A DNA stretch of 64,000 bases from Pseudoduganella lurida. GTDB lineage: Bacteria > Pseudomonadota > Gammaproteobacteria > Burkholderiales > Burkholderiaceae_D. The notes beneath the pieces are model-generated. The model worked only from the letters and a program-made list of their open reading frames with translations. It had not been told where the DNA came from and made no database searches. The position numbers were made by a program, and so were the translations under genes. The DNA is taken from assembly GCF_007830455.1 (NCBI RefSeq), contig NZ_VLLB01000001.1, positions 62,001-126,000 on the forward strand, given 5' to 3'. This document shows positions 35,714 through 44,149 of the stretch, piece after piece (positions within the stretch are counted from its first letter, which is position 1; every line of letters starts with the position of its first letter).

Positions 35714-37549
35714 TTAAGTTCGCTTCGATGTAACCGAATTACATTCGATGGGCTTGTGTGGCAGGGCCAAGGCAAGTGCGACATTACGAACCCATATAGG
35801 GGTTGCGTTCAATACGAACGTCTCGCCCAAGCCCGCCAGCAGCAGTGTTGTGCCCATTACTTCTGCGATCGCCGTAGCAGCCTTCGGCGGCACTAGGTTG
35901 CCGATGTGCTCCCGCCATACGCTGTCGCTCATCCCATCCAGCAGCAGGTACTCTTCGGGCTCGATCAGCGACTGCAGCGCGGCTAGTTCGAGCGTCGTGA
36001 ACGGCCGGTGCCAGGTGCCGTCCAGCGCGCGGATGATGGCGACCGTCTTCTGGTCCGGCGCCGGAAGCCCATCGATGCGCGGATCTGCGACAGACCAGCG
36101 ACCGTTGTCCTGGCGCGCGGCCGCACTGACGGCACCGGAGGCTGACTCCCACGGCACCACCCCGTAGTGGCCGCCGGTCAAATACGCATCGCCGGCCACG
36201 CGGCGCATGCCGGTACGCGGGTCTGCAACGGCAACGGCTCCCTGGCCAGTGGTGCTGCCGGCGATCACCGTGCCGGTTGCCTCGTCCCACCTGGTGATCG
36301 CATACTTTCCGAACAGCTCGCGCGCTGGCGGCCGCGGATCCTGCACCGCGAACATTCCCTGTCCGGGCGACTTCACGTTGATGACGGCGCCCATCGTCTC
36401 GCCCCACCCGCACACGCCGTATTGGCCGCAGTCGTATGTGCCCGAATCGAAGCGCGGATCCGCCACGCACGCGCCGCTGCCGTGCGCTCCGGAGACGACG
36501 CGCGCTGGCTCGTCCCATTGGCCCACGCGCAGCTCGTTGCTGTGCTTCGCTGGACCCATGTGACGCGGATCGGCCACGGCGAAGTTGCCGCAAGTCGGCG
36601 CGCCACGGCTGGTCACGGTGCCGGTCGGCTCCGTCCAACGGTTCACACCGAGCGTGCCGCCGTGCATTTCCGGCACCAGCAGGTAGTCGCGCAGGTGTCC
36701 GTTCTCGACCGCTAAGCGGTTCAAGGAGCGCCAGTCGCTGCCGGCCTCGACGAACGCCAGCCGCACCCACGTTTTCCACTGCAGGCGCGGGATCCGGTGC
36801 ATCGGGCCGGCCGCCGCGTCGCCGGGCATCGGCATGCGGCCCAGCACATCGCCGACGGCCTGCAGACGTTTGCGCTCCGGCTCGTACAGGAACGCCGGCA
36901 CCTTCTCGGTGTGGCGCGCCACCAGCAGGAAGCGCTTGCGGCTCTGCGCCAGGCCGCCCAGCTCGCCGCAGTCGTGCGTCGTCTCGGCCACCGCGTAGCC
37001 GTACCGGCGCAGCAGCTGACCGATCTGATCCAGCAGGTGCCGGCCGCGCGTGGCCAGGCGGGGCACGTTCTCGAAGACGATCAGGTCGACCGGGTCGTTG
37101 CCCCAGGCCTCGCACATGAGCCAGATGCAGCGAAGCGTCAGCTCGTTCAGCGCCTGGTACTTCGCCGTCTGGCTCATCTTCTCCGACAGCAGCCCGCTGG
37201 CGCCCTTGCACGGGCTGCTGATGAACACGACGTTCGGCCGCTCGTTGCCGGCCGCCCGCTGGATGTCGGCCGGTCCCATTTCGCGCCACCCGGCCGGCGG
37301 CTTTTTCCCGTGGAACGCGGTGTACTGCGCACGGGTGAACAGGTCCATCACCGTGCCGGGCGTGCCCACCAGGCGATCGAAGTCGCGAATGGCCGATGGC
37401 GAGACGTCGACGCCGCCGAGGCAGCGGAAGCGGGCGGACACGTTGCCCACGCGCGGGTGCGCAGCGTTGAAGCCTTTGGCCGCGCCGCCGATGCCGCAGC
37501 AGAAGTGGAAGTGCGTGATCTCGCGGGTCATGTGTACATCACGGGGCAT
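35714..37549 (-). CDS. DNA cytosine-5 methyltransferase with internal repeats
   Basis: A 611-residue C5 methylase. Motif I is HFCCGIGGAAKGF (14-27), motif IV has the catalytic C114 in ISSPCKG, motif VI is FENVPR (159-164), motif VIII QSRKR (202-206), and motif X GNLVPPKAATAIAEVMG near the C-terminus. Between VIII and X, residues about 300-492 hold five copies of a 35-46 residue unit of the form YGV..WDE..GTV....GQG..AVADPR, which should form or extend the target-recognition region. The ATG at 37549 has GGAG 8 nt upstream and overlaps the preceding stop by 1 bp. It probably protects phage DNA from host restriction. Confidence 0.9.
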   Translation of the reverse strand: MPRDVHMTREITHFHFCCGIGGAAKGFNAAHPRVGNVSARFRCLGGVDVSPSAIRDFDRLVGTPGTVMDLFTRAQYTAFHGKKPPAGWREMGPADIQRAAGNERPNVVFISSPCKGASGLLSEKMSQTAKYQALNELTLRCIWLMCEAWGNDPVDLIVFENVPRLATRGRHLLDQIGQLLRRYGYAVAETTHDCGELGGLAQSRKRFLLVARHTEKVPAFLYEPERKRLQAVGDVLGRMPMPGDAAAGPMHRIPRLQWKTWVRLAFVEAGSDWRSLNRLAVENGHLRDYLLVPEMHGGTLGVNRWTEPTGTVTSRGAPTCGNFAVADPRHMGPAKHSNELRVGQWDEPARVVSGAHGSGACVADPRFDSGTYDCGQYGVCGWGETMGAVINVKSPGQGMFAVQDPRPPARELFGKYAITRWDEATGTVIAGSTTGQGAVAVADPRTGMRRVAGDAYLTGGHYGVVPWESASGAVSAAARQDNGRWSVADPRIDGLPAPDQKTVAIIRALDGTWHRPFTTLELAALQSLIEPEEYLLLDGMSDSVWREHIGNLVPPKAATAIAEVMGTTLLLAGLGETFVLNATPIWVRNVALALALPHKPIECNSVTSKRT

Positions 37550-37797
37550 TACGATTCTCCTATCAAATCCATCTGCCGCGGGTCCACCGCGGTCTCTACA
37601 TACACAACCACCTCGCCGAACTGGTCGATCGAATCGCAGTCGCGCAGGCCGCGCAGCACGGCTTCGGCAGCGGCCACCCGGCACACAGCAGCTGGCTGGC
37701 GGTGGAACAGGCAGCCGTGACAGTTCAGGCCGCGGTTGTCCTCGTCGTCGACCAGCGGCCGCTCGACGTGGTTGAACTGCATGCGGCGAGGATCCAT
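37549..37797 (-). CDS. Small phage protein with cysteine cluster
   Basis: An 82-residue protein, MDPRRMQFNHVERPLVDDED followed by LNCHGCLFHRQPAAVCRVAA. The C-x2-C...C pattern suggests a metal site. Its start overlaps the stop of the preceding gene (TGATGG), and its stop overlaps the methylase start. Function unknown. Confidence 0.7.
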   Translation of the reverse strand: MDPRRMQFNHVERPLVDDEDNRGLNCHGCLFHRQPAAVCRVAAAEAVLRGLRDCDSIDQFGEVVVYVETAVDPRQMDLIGES

Positions 37798-38033
37798 CAC
37801 TGCTGCGCGCTGCTCGCGCGAGCCTGCTGGTACCGCAGGAAGCGCCGGCGGATCCGCTCGTGCCAGCGCGCCTCGGCGGCCGCGTCGCGGTCCAGCTCGC
37901 TGCGCGACGTCACCTCGCACAGCTCACGGACCTTCGCCGCGGCGGCCGCCTCGCTGCTGACGCCCAGGCAGGCCTGGAACTCGGGCTCGCGGCAGCGCAG
38001 CGCAGTCCACACGGACGGCTTCTGCGTCGTCAT
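37797..38033 (-). CDS. Phage hypothetical protein
   Basis: A 78-residue helical protein (MTTQKPSVWTALRCREPEFQ...). Its start overlaps the stop of the KTSC gene by 4 bp (ATGA) and its stop overlaps the next start, so it is translated within the early operon. Function unknown. Confidence 0.65.
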   Translation of the reverse strand: MTTQKPSVWTALRCREPEFQACLGVSSEAAAAAKVRELCEVTSRSELDRDAAAEARWHERIRRRFLRYQQARASSAQQ

Positions 38034-38326
38034 GCCGGCTGCTCCTCGTCGGCGCCGTCGACCACCTCGATCACGTCGGCCTTCTTCTCATACGGGTACT
38101 TCGCCGCGTGCGGCTTGATGTGCTTGTAGAAGTGGCTGCCGATCGACTCAGCTGCGGCGAACTCCTCGAACGCCGCGGCGTCAAAGTTCTGGTAGTGGTA
38201 CACGCTGCCCGGGCCGGTACGGCCCTTGAACTGAATGGCCAGGGTGTTGCTGTCTGCGCTGTGGCCGATGGCCGCGATTTGCGACGAATCGACCGGCAGC
38301 ATTTCGATATCGTGGAGGATGGGCAT
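38030..38326 (-). CDS. KTSC-domain protein
   Basis: A 98-residue protein whose core, MLPVDSSQIAAIGHSADSNT, then LAIQFKGRTGPGSVYHYQNF and SHFYKHIKPHAAKYPYEK, matches the small KTSC domain first noted at the C-terminus of some lysyl-tRNA synthetases and frequent in phages. An RBS (GGAG) precedes the ATG. Its role in phages is not established. Confidence 0.85.
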   Translation of the reverse strand: MPILHDIEMLPVDSSQIAAIGHSADSNTLAIQFKGRTGPGSVYHYQNFDAAAFEEFAAAESIGSHFYKHIKPHAAKYPYEKKADVIEVVDGADEEQPA

Positions 38327-38349
38327 GTCGTTCTCCTGTGGTGGTGGAA

Positions 38350-38583
38350 TTAGGCCGCGGCGTACTGCTGGTTGCGAACGGCGTCGATGTGGTCGATCAG
38401 TGCCGCGCAGATGGCGGGGAAGTCGGCCTCGTGGTACAGCACTGCGGCGCGCTCGCGGCCGGCAGCCGTGAAGCCCAGCGTGGTCAGGAAGGCAGCGGTT
38501 ATGCTGAAGCCGAGGCGTGTGCCGATCTGGCCCAGGCGCAGCACAGGCTCGGCCGCTGCGTTACCCGTGGTTTGCCCGGCCAT
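38350..38583 (-). CDS. Phage hypothetical protein
   Basis: A 77-residue protein with LRLGQIGTRLGFSITAAFLT and FPAICAALIDHI, a layout repeatedly seen beside phage recombination genes. The start overlaps the recT stop (TGATGG). It may be a small DNA-binding accessory protein; function unknown. Confidence 0.65.
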   Translation of the reverse strand: MAGQTTGNAAAEPVLRLGQIGTRLGFSITAAFLTTLGFTAAGRERAAVLYHEADFPAICAALIDHIDAVRNQQYAAA

Positions 38584-39620
38584 CACTGGCCGCCCTCCAG
38601 CGCAGCGCGGCGCTCCGTTGCCAGGGCTTCCAGTTTGGTGCGCTCAGTGCTGGGCGGCGCAGTGCGCAGCTCATCGACGAGGATGTCGAGCACATCGAGA
38701 TCAGCGCACTGGCTGATGCGGCTGAACATCGTGTCGTAGTCGACTGCGAAGTCCGCGCCGGTGCCGGCCTGGTCGGCGGGCGGCGCTGCGTCGTGGCCCA
38801 GCTCCTGCGGCGGCTCAACTTCGGCGAAATTGCCGTCGATGACGGCGCTATTCTGCTGGCTGACGCCAGCATCGGCCTGCTCGTCAAGGCCTACGGCCTG
38901 CTGCATTTCGATCGACACCGGCAGGAATTTAAACAAACGGCGCACGACAGATTTCAGTGCCATGGCCGCATAGTCAGTTACCCATGGCCCGTTGTCGGCT
39001 GACTTACTGCGCGCGCGGATGCCGTCGACCTCGGCGCGCGACATCACGTCGAACTGCACGCCGCCGTCCTTGAGCTTCGCCACTGCGTACACGAAGCGCA
39101 GCTTGTCAGGCTGTGTGCGGTTCGGATTCTGCCAGTCAGGCGTGTGCGTCAGCTTGGAATCCAGGCCCAGCTCGCAATCGAATTGGTCGCCTTCATACAC
39201 GCCGCGCGCTTCGATGCTGATGATTTGGCCGCTGCGGCGTGCCAGGTCGATCATCCCCCGGTAGCCGATGATCACCTGCGCTTCGGTGCCCACTGTCTCC
39301 CAACGGCCGCCGACCTTCTGGCGCTTGTCGAAGGGCAGGATGTAGGCGTGGCCCAGCGCGTTGCCTGGCTCCAGGCCCAGCTGCGCGCACTGAATGACAG
39401 CACCCAGGAACGACATGGGGTCGCACTGTGCAAGCTTCGGGATCTTGCGCATTTCCGTAGTGGCGATGCGCGCCATGCGCTCGGCCGTCATGTGGCGCGG
39501 CAGCGCAACCTTGAGCTGCGACTGCACGGCCGGGCTGGCCATTAGCTGCGCCAGATCCTTCGGCTTCTCGGCTTTCGCAGGCTGGCCAGTAGTGATGGCC
39601 TTCAATTGGGATGTGCTCAT
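38583..39620 (-). CDS. recT: RecT-family single-strand annealing protein
   Basis: A 345-residue RecT/Bet-type recombinase. The conserved core includes ALPRHMTAERMARIATTEMR, SFLGAVIQCAQLGLEPGNAL, QVIIGYRGMIDLARRSG and WVTDYAAMALKSVVRRLFKF. It anneals complementary single strands during phage recombination, working with the exonuclease encoded directly upstream (stop and start 1 bp apart). The C-terminal 90 residues are variable and acidic, probably for SSB or partner contact. Confidence 0.94.
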   Translation of the reverse strand: MSTSQLKAITTGQPAKAEKPKDLAQLMASPAVQSQLKVALPRHMTAERMARIATTEMRKIPKLAQCDPMSFLGAVIQCAQLGLEPGNALGHAYILPFDKRQKVGGRWETVGTEAQVIIGYRGMIDLARRSGQIISIEARGVYEGDQFDCELGLDSKLTHTPDWQNPNRTQPDKLRFVYAVAKLKDGGVQFDVMSRAEVDGIRARSKSADNGPWVTDYAAMALKSVVRRLFKFLPVSIEMQQAVGLDEQADAGVSQQNSAVIDGNFAEVEPPQELGHDAAPPADQAGTGADFAVDYDTMFSRISQCADLDVLDILVDELRTAPPSTERTKLEALATERRAALEGGQ

Positions 39621-40529
39621 TTATGCTTGCTCCTTCAGTTTGGCCAGTCGGAAGTCGACGTAGCGGGTTGCGTCGTAGTTGACGGTGTAGGCCTTCTTGC
39701 TGATGACCTTGCGGGTGAAGGCCATGCCGTCGGCGAATTTGATGGCGGCCGCGCTGCCCATTTCAGCGAGCAGGTGGGCTTTGGCGCCGGCCAGGATGGC
39801 TTCGTAGTGGTCGCGCATCTCGGCGGCCGTGCCGATCACGGCGCGCCAATGCTCATGCATCGCGGTCGCGTCGATGACCGTGCCATCCGTGCCCGGATAC
39901 AGACGCTTGATGGTGTCGATGATGTCCTTGTGCTCGTAGTCCAGCGGAGGCTGCACCTTCGGCAGCACGTACTTCGTCCAGAACTCAGCGGCCCGGGCCC
40001 GCATGGCCTCGATCAACTCGTCGTCGCGCTCGACCACGTACGGCTTGAGGTCATCGCCGATCAGCGCGAACACGCGGCAGCGACTAGCGGTGCGCACGCC
40101 CATGCCGTGCTGCACCTGGGCGACGTAGTGCAGCGGCAGGTTGTCGGTGCCGTGCTCGCCCCATTCCTTCATCTTGAATGGATGCACAGTCTTGATCTCA
40201 CCGTTCTCGACCTCGCCCGTGTCTGGATCGCGGTATTCGAAATCGATCTCGGCGGCCATGTACGGCAGCTCCGCGTCGATGTAGCGGTTATTCGCCGCGA
40301 CGATCTCCAGGCCGTGTTCCTCGCGGATCATGTCGAGGATGTACGGTTCCAGGCGCGAGCCGCGGCGCTTTGCTGCTGCGTTCTGGCCGCTCTCGGCGCG
40401 CGGCTTGATTTTGTCCAGCCACAGGTCCACGACGTTGCGGTATGGGCTCACGCCCAGGATTGCGGCGATGTCGCTGCCGCCGAGGTATTTCATGCGGTCG
40501 TAGGTGGTCGGATCGACGATTGCATTCAT
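39621..40529 (-). CDS. YqaJ-type viral recombination exonuclease
   Basis: A 302-residue lambda-exonuclease-fold nuclease: YLGGSDIAAILGVSPYRN at the N-terminus, LEPYILDMIREEHGLEI, the catalytic MAAEIDFEY and GEIKTVHPFKM (D...ExK), then HYVAQVQHGM. It should resect 5' ends to feed RecT. The ATG at 40529 is preferred over 40535 because AGGA lies 6 nt upstream. Confidence 0.93.
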   Translation of the reverse strand: MNAIVDPTTYDRMKYLGGSDIAAILGVSPYRNVVDLWLDKIKPRAESGQNAAAKRRGSRLEPYILDMIREEHGLEIVAANNRYIDAELPYMAAEIDFEYRDPDTGEVENGEIKTVHPFKMKEWGEHGTDNLPLHYVAQVQHGMGVRTASRCRVFALIGDDLKPYVVERDDELIEAMRARAAEFWTKYVLPKVQPPLDYEHKDIIDTIKRLYPGTDGTVIDATAMHEHWRAVIGTAAEMRDHYEAILAGAKAHLLAEMGSAAAIKFADGMAFTRKVISKKAYTVNYDATRYVDFRLAKLKEQA

Positions 40530-40537
40530 GGTCATTC

Positions 40538-40663
40538 CTAGAAATCGTTGAACAGGCTGTGGAAGGCGCGGGCCAGCGCGTGGCGCGGCTCCATGCCAAC
40601 ACGGCGGAACAATCTGTACTTCGTCCGGATGTAGCGGCCGGCGCCGATGGCGTTACCGATCAC
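40538..40663 (-). CDS. Small basic phage protein
   Basis: A 41-residue basic protein starting at a GTG that overlaps the stop of the preceding gene (ACGTGA): VIGNAIGAGRYIRTKYRLFR, then VGMEPRHALARAFHSLF. It lies 8 bp before the exonuclease gene. Supported by coupling and a protein-like, amphipathic sequence; function unknown. Confidence 0.5.
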   Translation of the reverse strand: MIGNAIGAGRYIRTKYRLFRRVGMEPRHALARAFHSLFNDF

Positions 40664-40875
40664 GTTGAGCTCTCGGTGAGCTCCAGGCGCTCCTCGATCA
40701 GGTGCAGACAGAGCGCGCGTTCCCGCACCAGCTGGCGCGTGGCTTCCTCGCGCAGGACCTGCAGGCCTTCGATCGTCTCGCTGTTGCGGGCCAGCGCGCG
40801 GCGGTTCAGGTGCAGGCGGACCGGGCGCAGGGCTTTGCGCACCATGCGGCGCGTGATGCGGGTGAGGGCGGTCAT
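40660..40875 (-). CDS. Phage hypothetical protein
   Basis: A 71-residue helical, strongly charged protein (MTALTRITRRMVRKALRPVR..., ending ERLELTESST). The start overlaps the preceding gene by 4 bp. Function unknown. Confidence 0.6.
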   Translation of the reverse strand: MTALTRITRRMVRKALRPVRLHLNRRALARNSETIEGLQVLREEATRQLVRERALCLHLIEERLELTESST

Positions 40876-41210
40876 GCGACACCTGCAGCACGGAGGGCAG
40901 CGTTGGCAGCCACGCGCGCAGCGTCGTAGCGCGCCTCGGCCCTGTTCTCGTCGGCGGCCGTGGCGTCTGGGTGGCCGAGTGTGTTGCCCAGTGCGACACC
41001 AGCGCGGAAGTACTCGAGCAACGCATCGTGGGTGTTGCAGGCGCGGACGATGAAGGCAGCGTTGCGCGGCGCGATCGATTCCGCGATCAGGTGGCCACCG
41101 TAGTACGCCACCGCATCACTGCCGCCGATCTCCGGCACCGCTTCGTCCGCGACTACCGCGCCGGTGCTGGTCCCTGCGCCGATGCGCCACGGCGTTTTCG
41201 TGTGTTCCAT
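40872..41210 (-). CDS. Phage hypothetical protein
   Basis: A 112-residue protein: MEHTKTPWRIGAGTSTGAVV, HLIAESIAPRNAAFIVRACN and THDALLEYF. The opening (TPW...), NAAFIVRACN and the following HD/LL pattern are common to a widespread group of phage proteins of unknown function. The ATG at 41210 has GGGAG 8 nt upstream. Confidence 0.75.
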   Translation of the reverse strand: MEHTKTPWRIGAGTSTGAVVADEAVPEIGGSDAVAYYGGHLIAESIAPRNAAFIVRACNTHDALLEYFRAGVALGNTLGHPDATAADENRAEARYDAARVAANAALRAAGVA

Positions 41211-41254
41211 CGTGCTGCTCCCTGTTCTGGCCGGCGCCGCCGGCGGTTGTTGGT

Positions 41255-41426
41255 GGGGGTGCCGGTCTATTCCCGACTGCCAGGCGTTGGGCGCCACCCA
41301 GGGGTTCAGCTAGACATTTATGGGGACCGTCTTGAGAACCCTCTAACCGTCATCCAGTCCCAATAAGCACTCGCTGGAATGCGCTTATCGGGGTGCCTGT
41401 CTGTTCCAGGCTGCCAGGGCATTCGA
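41255..41426. repeat. Imperfect 36-bp direct repeat in a gene-free spacer
   Basis: GGGGTGCCGGTCTATTCCCG... (41255-41290) recurs as GGGGTGCCTGTCTGTTCCAG... (about 41391-41426) with roughly three quarters identity. On the minus strand both copies could encode WQxGxDRHP. The 290 bp between the 112- and 119-residue genes hold no other supported feature. Confidence 0.5.
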
Positions 41427-41501
41427 GATCCCACTCCGTCAACTTCCTGACCCGACTGCAGGGCAAGACGCACGTTGTACGGGGTGCGCCGCTCCGCTCT
41501 C

Positions 41502-41861
41502 TCAAACCAGCACGCTGTCCAGCAGCCGGTCGTGTGCCGCGCGCTCGGCGCGGTCCTCGATGTCGTTGGCCACGCGTTCACGCTCCAGGCGCGCCAGCTC
41601 GGCGCGGGCCCGCTCTTCGGCCTCGGTCCACACCAGGTCATTGATCACTGCTTGCAGGGGATTGCGGCCGGCGGCCGTGGCCTTGATCAGCGCGGCCAGC
41701 GCGTTCTCGTCGGACAGGTAGTCGCTCAGGGCCATGTCAATGACCGTCGTGTTGTTCGGTTCGCCGGCCTTCAGCGCAGCCATGATCGTGGCGTGCTGGG
41801 CGCGCGTGACTTCTGTCAGCTTTTCGTCGTACTGCTCATCGGTGGGGGTGGTGCGGGGCAT
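41502..41861 (-). CDS. First gene of the leftward early operon, unknown function
   Basis: A 119-residue acidic helical protein (MPRTTPTDEQYDEKLTEVTR ..., ending RLLDSVLV). The ATG at 41861 has GGAGA 5 nt upstream and lies about 38 bp after the -10 box of the proposed pL. Its position is that of an early regulator such as an antiterminator, but no family is recognised. Confidence 0.65.
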   Translation of the reverse strand: MPRTTPTDEQYDEKLTEVTRAQHATIMAALKAGEPNNTTVIDMALSDYLSDENALAALIKATAAGRNPLQAVINDLVWTEAEERARAELARLERERVANDIEDRAERAAHDRLLDSVLV

Positions 41862-41889
41862 GGTGGTCTCCGGTTCAGTTCGTCTCATC

Positions 41890-41939
41890 TACAACGCTAG
41901 GTTACAACTACAAAGTTGTAATTGCAAGAGAAAGTTGTA
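41890..41939 (-). promoter_or_regulatory. Left operator and promoter (OL/pL)
   Basis: Four half-sites of the form GTTGTA/TACAAC occur at 41890-41895, 41903-41908, 41915-41920 and 41934-41939; the middle two form a 20-bp palindrome TTACAACT-ACAA-AGTTGTAA. On the minus strand TTGCAA (41922-41927), a 17-bp spacer and TAACCT (41899-41904) form a promoter for the leftward operon with the palindrome inside the spacer, so repressor binding would block it. Confidence 0.65.
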
Positions 41940-42116
41940 GAAAAAATCGTTCGAAGGCGCGGAGGTGGGGCAGGTTGAATTTATGGCGGAAAAAAAGCTC
42001 GCGTGCTGCGAGCTATGGGGCCCCGCATAGCGGGGCTTGAAAGACATGGCAGACCACAAGTCGGGCTGCGCAAATGTTGGGGGAGGCGTGGCGGTGGACG
42101 CCGCGCCCAAGGCTAC

Positions 42117-42731
42117 TTAAGTGTGACTTCCGCAGTTCGCGATCATGTATTGGATCGACTCTTTATAGCCATTCATGTCGATGTCTTCGATCAATGTGCT
42201 ACCCAGAATGGTCATTGTCTGTAACCGGACACGCTTAGATTCGTAAATCCTGTCATAGCTATGCGAAAGGTCAGCGGCGCTGATTTTACCCTCCATTTCT
42301 GTTGCTAACCGGAGCTCGTCTGCCGGCGCATCGTCGACGCGAAGTTGATAAGCCTTTATCCCGCCGCGCCCCTTAAAACTGACGTATAGCTTCCCTGGAT
42401 TCCCCTGGATTGTCCACGCACCTTCATAGAGCGCAGTACAGTTCTTCCTATCTGTCATTGCGTCCTGCTTTTGAATAACGTGCCATTTTCCTGATGCAAA
42501 TACTTCGCCGTCTTTTTTCATGGCAGGTGCAACAGATTGCGGTAGTGGAACGGCTGCGGGTGCGGACTGAGCCACGGGTGCAGATACGTCCGCCTTTGCC
42601 GGGTCCTTGGCCGCTTTGTCGTAGCATGCCAATCGAGCTTTATCGGTTTTAATCGATAGGCAATTTGCACTCGAAGCGGATGCAGATGATGCTACTGCAT
42701 ACGCAGCAATGAGTATAAATTTATATTTCAT
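42117..42731 (-). CDS. Exported protein of unknown function (likely moron)
   Basis: A 204-residue protein with a signal peptide (MKYKFILIAAYAVASSASAS), a proline/alanine-rich linker (about 50-70) and a C-terminal domain with HVIQKQDAMTDRKNCTALYE and LYVSFKGRGGIKAYQLRVDD. The DNA is AT-richer than its neighbours. It lies between the pL operon and the repressor, a usual site for lysogenic conversion genes. Its partner or target is unknown. Confidence 0.7.
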   Translation of the reverse strand: MKYKFILIAAYAVASSASASSANCLSIKTDKARLACYDKAAKDPAKADVSAPVAQSAPAAVPLPQSVAPAMKKDGEVFASGKWHVIQKQDAMTDRKNCTALYEGAWTIQGNPGKLYVSFKGRGGIKAYQLRVDDAPADELRLATEMEGKISAADLSHSYDRIYESKRVRLQTMTILGSTLIEDIDMNGYKESIQYMIANCGSHT

Positions 42732-42788
42732 AACACCCCTTATCCGGCATCGTGGCGTGCCGTTGCGCCTCCCCGCGCAATGCGAGGA

Positions 42789-43334
42789 TTACTTGCTGTC
42801 TCTGCCACGCGGTATACCCATAAAGCCGCGGACGATCCAGCCAATTGCGGCCACGGTAAGCCAGTACACAAATAAAGCCAAGCCGAGGTAGCCCGCACCT
42901 CTTTCAATGTTTGCCCAACGTGCGCGCGAATATTCTTCGGCCGCATCGGAGTAATCTTGGGGCGTGGGGATGTATGCATCCGCTATACTAGCCGTGAATT
43001 CGATTACCTCCGAACTATATGGCCCATTGAAATAAGTGTATTTAGTGTCGCTTTTATAGGCAATTCCTCTGGAGGTCCCTTCATGAGCTATAGAAAGGAA
43101 GCAGAACTTTATATAGAAGCTTTTTCCGTCTGGAGTATTGTGATTCCTGCTTTGACTGGCATCCAAACCTATTCGGCAATTGTCTCCAGATTTTATCAGC
43201 GTCCTCCCGACGTCTGTAACTGCGTAGTTGAGTTCCACAAAAGGCTTATCAATTACAATAGCGATAAAGGAGCCTATTAAAATTAGGCCTGCAAAAATAA
43301 GCGCGACACGTCTGCTTCCTTCAAAGATGTTCAT
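42789..43334 (-). CDS. Two-TM membrane protein (likely moron)
   Basis: A 181-residue protein with an N-terminal segment (VALIFAGLILIGSFIAIVID) and a C-terminal one (YLGLALFVYWLTVAAIGWIV) enclosing about 110 periplasmic residues with two cysteines. Its low GC marks it as foreign. Together with the exported protein downstream and the repressor upstream it may form a lysogen-expressed unit; superinfection exclusion is a reasonable guess only. Confidence 0.7.
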   Translation of the reverse strand: MNIFEGSRRVALIFAGLILIGSFIAIVIDKPFVELNYAVTDVGRTLIKSGDNCRIGLDASQSRNHNTPDGKSFYIKFCFLSIAHEGTSRGIAYKSDTKYTYFNGPYSSEVIEFTASIADAYIPTPQDYSDAAEEYSRARWANIERGAGYLGLALFVYWLTVAAIGWIVRGFMGIPRGRDSK

Positions 43335-43345
43335 CTAGAAAATCC

Positions 43346-44131
43346 TTAGAGCCCACCGGTGCCACTTCTATCCCGCACGCGACCGATGACAGTGATGTGC
43401 TCGTTCGCCAGCTCGGCTGGCACTTCCTCATCCCGGTACGACGGGTTCACGCTGCGCAGCACCAGCGTGCCATCGAGGCGTCGGCTCAGGTACTTCACAC
43501 GCAGCTGATCTCCGTAGCGCAGCGCATAGAGCCGTCCATCGGTAACCTCCGTCTCATCCAGGTTCACCAGGATCGTGTCGCGTGCGAATAGCATCGGCTC
43601 CATGCTGTCGCCTGTCACGCGGAAGCGCCGCACTCGATCAGGGTTGATGCCGTGCTTCTGGAACCAGCTGCGCCGGTATGTGGCTGGCTCGTGCTCGTCT
43701 ACCAATTCGTAGTTGATGTGACCGTTCCCACCTGAAAATTTGATCCGCGACTCGGGCACCAGGACCACGTCGTCAGGCACCCCGTCCTCGGGATCCCGAG
43801 CGATTACGGCTGAGTGCACCGCAGGCTGGTCTCGCGGCGCTTGCCGCTTCTCGCCGACACGCGCGCTATCGAAGATCGATTGATCGCGTGCTTCCAACTT
43901 GATCAGCGCAATGTCGCGCTCGCGTCGCCGGGTTGCATCGCTGCCGAACTTCAGCTCCGAAGGCGATACGCCCAGGAAGAGGGCTGCTGCATCCAGATTG
44001 GCGCCGCGGGGCTCCGTCACGCCTGACATCCATTTCTGAACGGCCTGCGGCGTCACGCCGACAGCGCGTGCCATTTCTGACTGGTTGCCGCCGTTCTTGG
44101 CTTGCAAAAGTTCAGTTAGTCGAATTGCCAT
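43346..44131 (-). CDS. CI-like repressor (HTH + S24 peptidase)
   Basis: A 261-residue phage repressor. The N-terminal helix-turn-helix (NQSEMARAVGVTPQAVQKWM) is followed by a linker and a LexA/CI-type self-cleavage domain with the catalytic Ser in RVTGDSMEPML and Lys in YGDQLRVKYL. RecA-stimulated cleavage should release lysogeny after DNA damage. The ATG at 44131 is chosen because GGA lies just upstream; an ATG at 44140 is in frame. It is divergent from the Cro-like gene across an operator-rich 115 bp. Confidence 0.93.
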   Translation of the reverse strand: MAIRLTELLQAKNGGNQSEMARAVGVTPQAVQKWMSGVTEPRGANLDAAALFLGVSPSELKFGSDATRRRERDIALIKLEARDQSIFDSARVGEKRQAPRDQPAVHSAVIARDPEDGVPDDVVLVPESRIKFSGGNGHINYELVDEHEPATYRRSWFQKHGINPDRVRRFRVTGDSMEPMLFARDTILVNLDETEVTDGRLYALRYGDQLRVKYLSRRLDGTLVLRSVNPSYRDEEVPAELANEHITVIGRVRDRSGTGGL

Positions 44132-44149
44132 TGTTTCCATTCAGAGATA

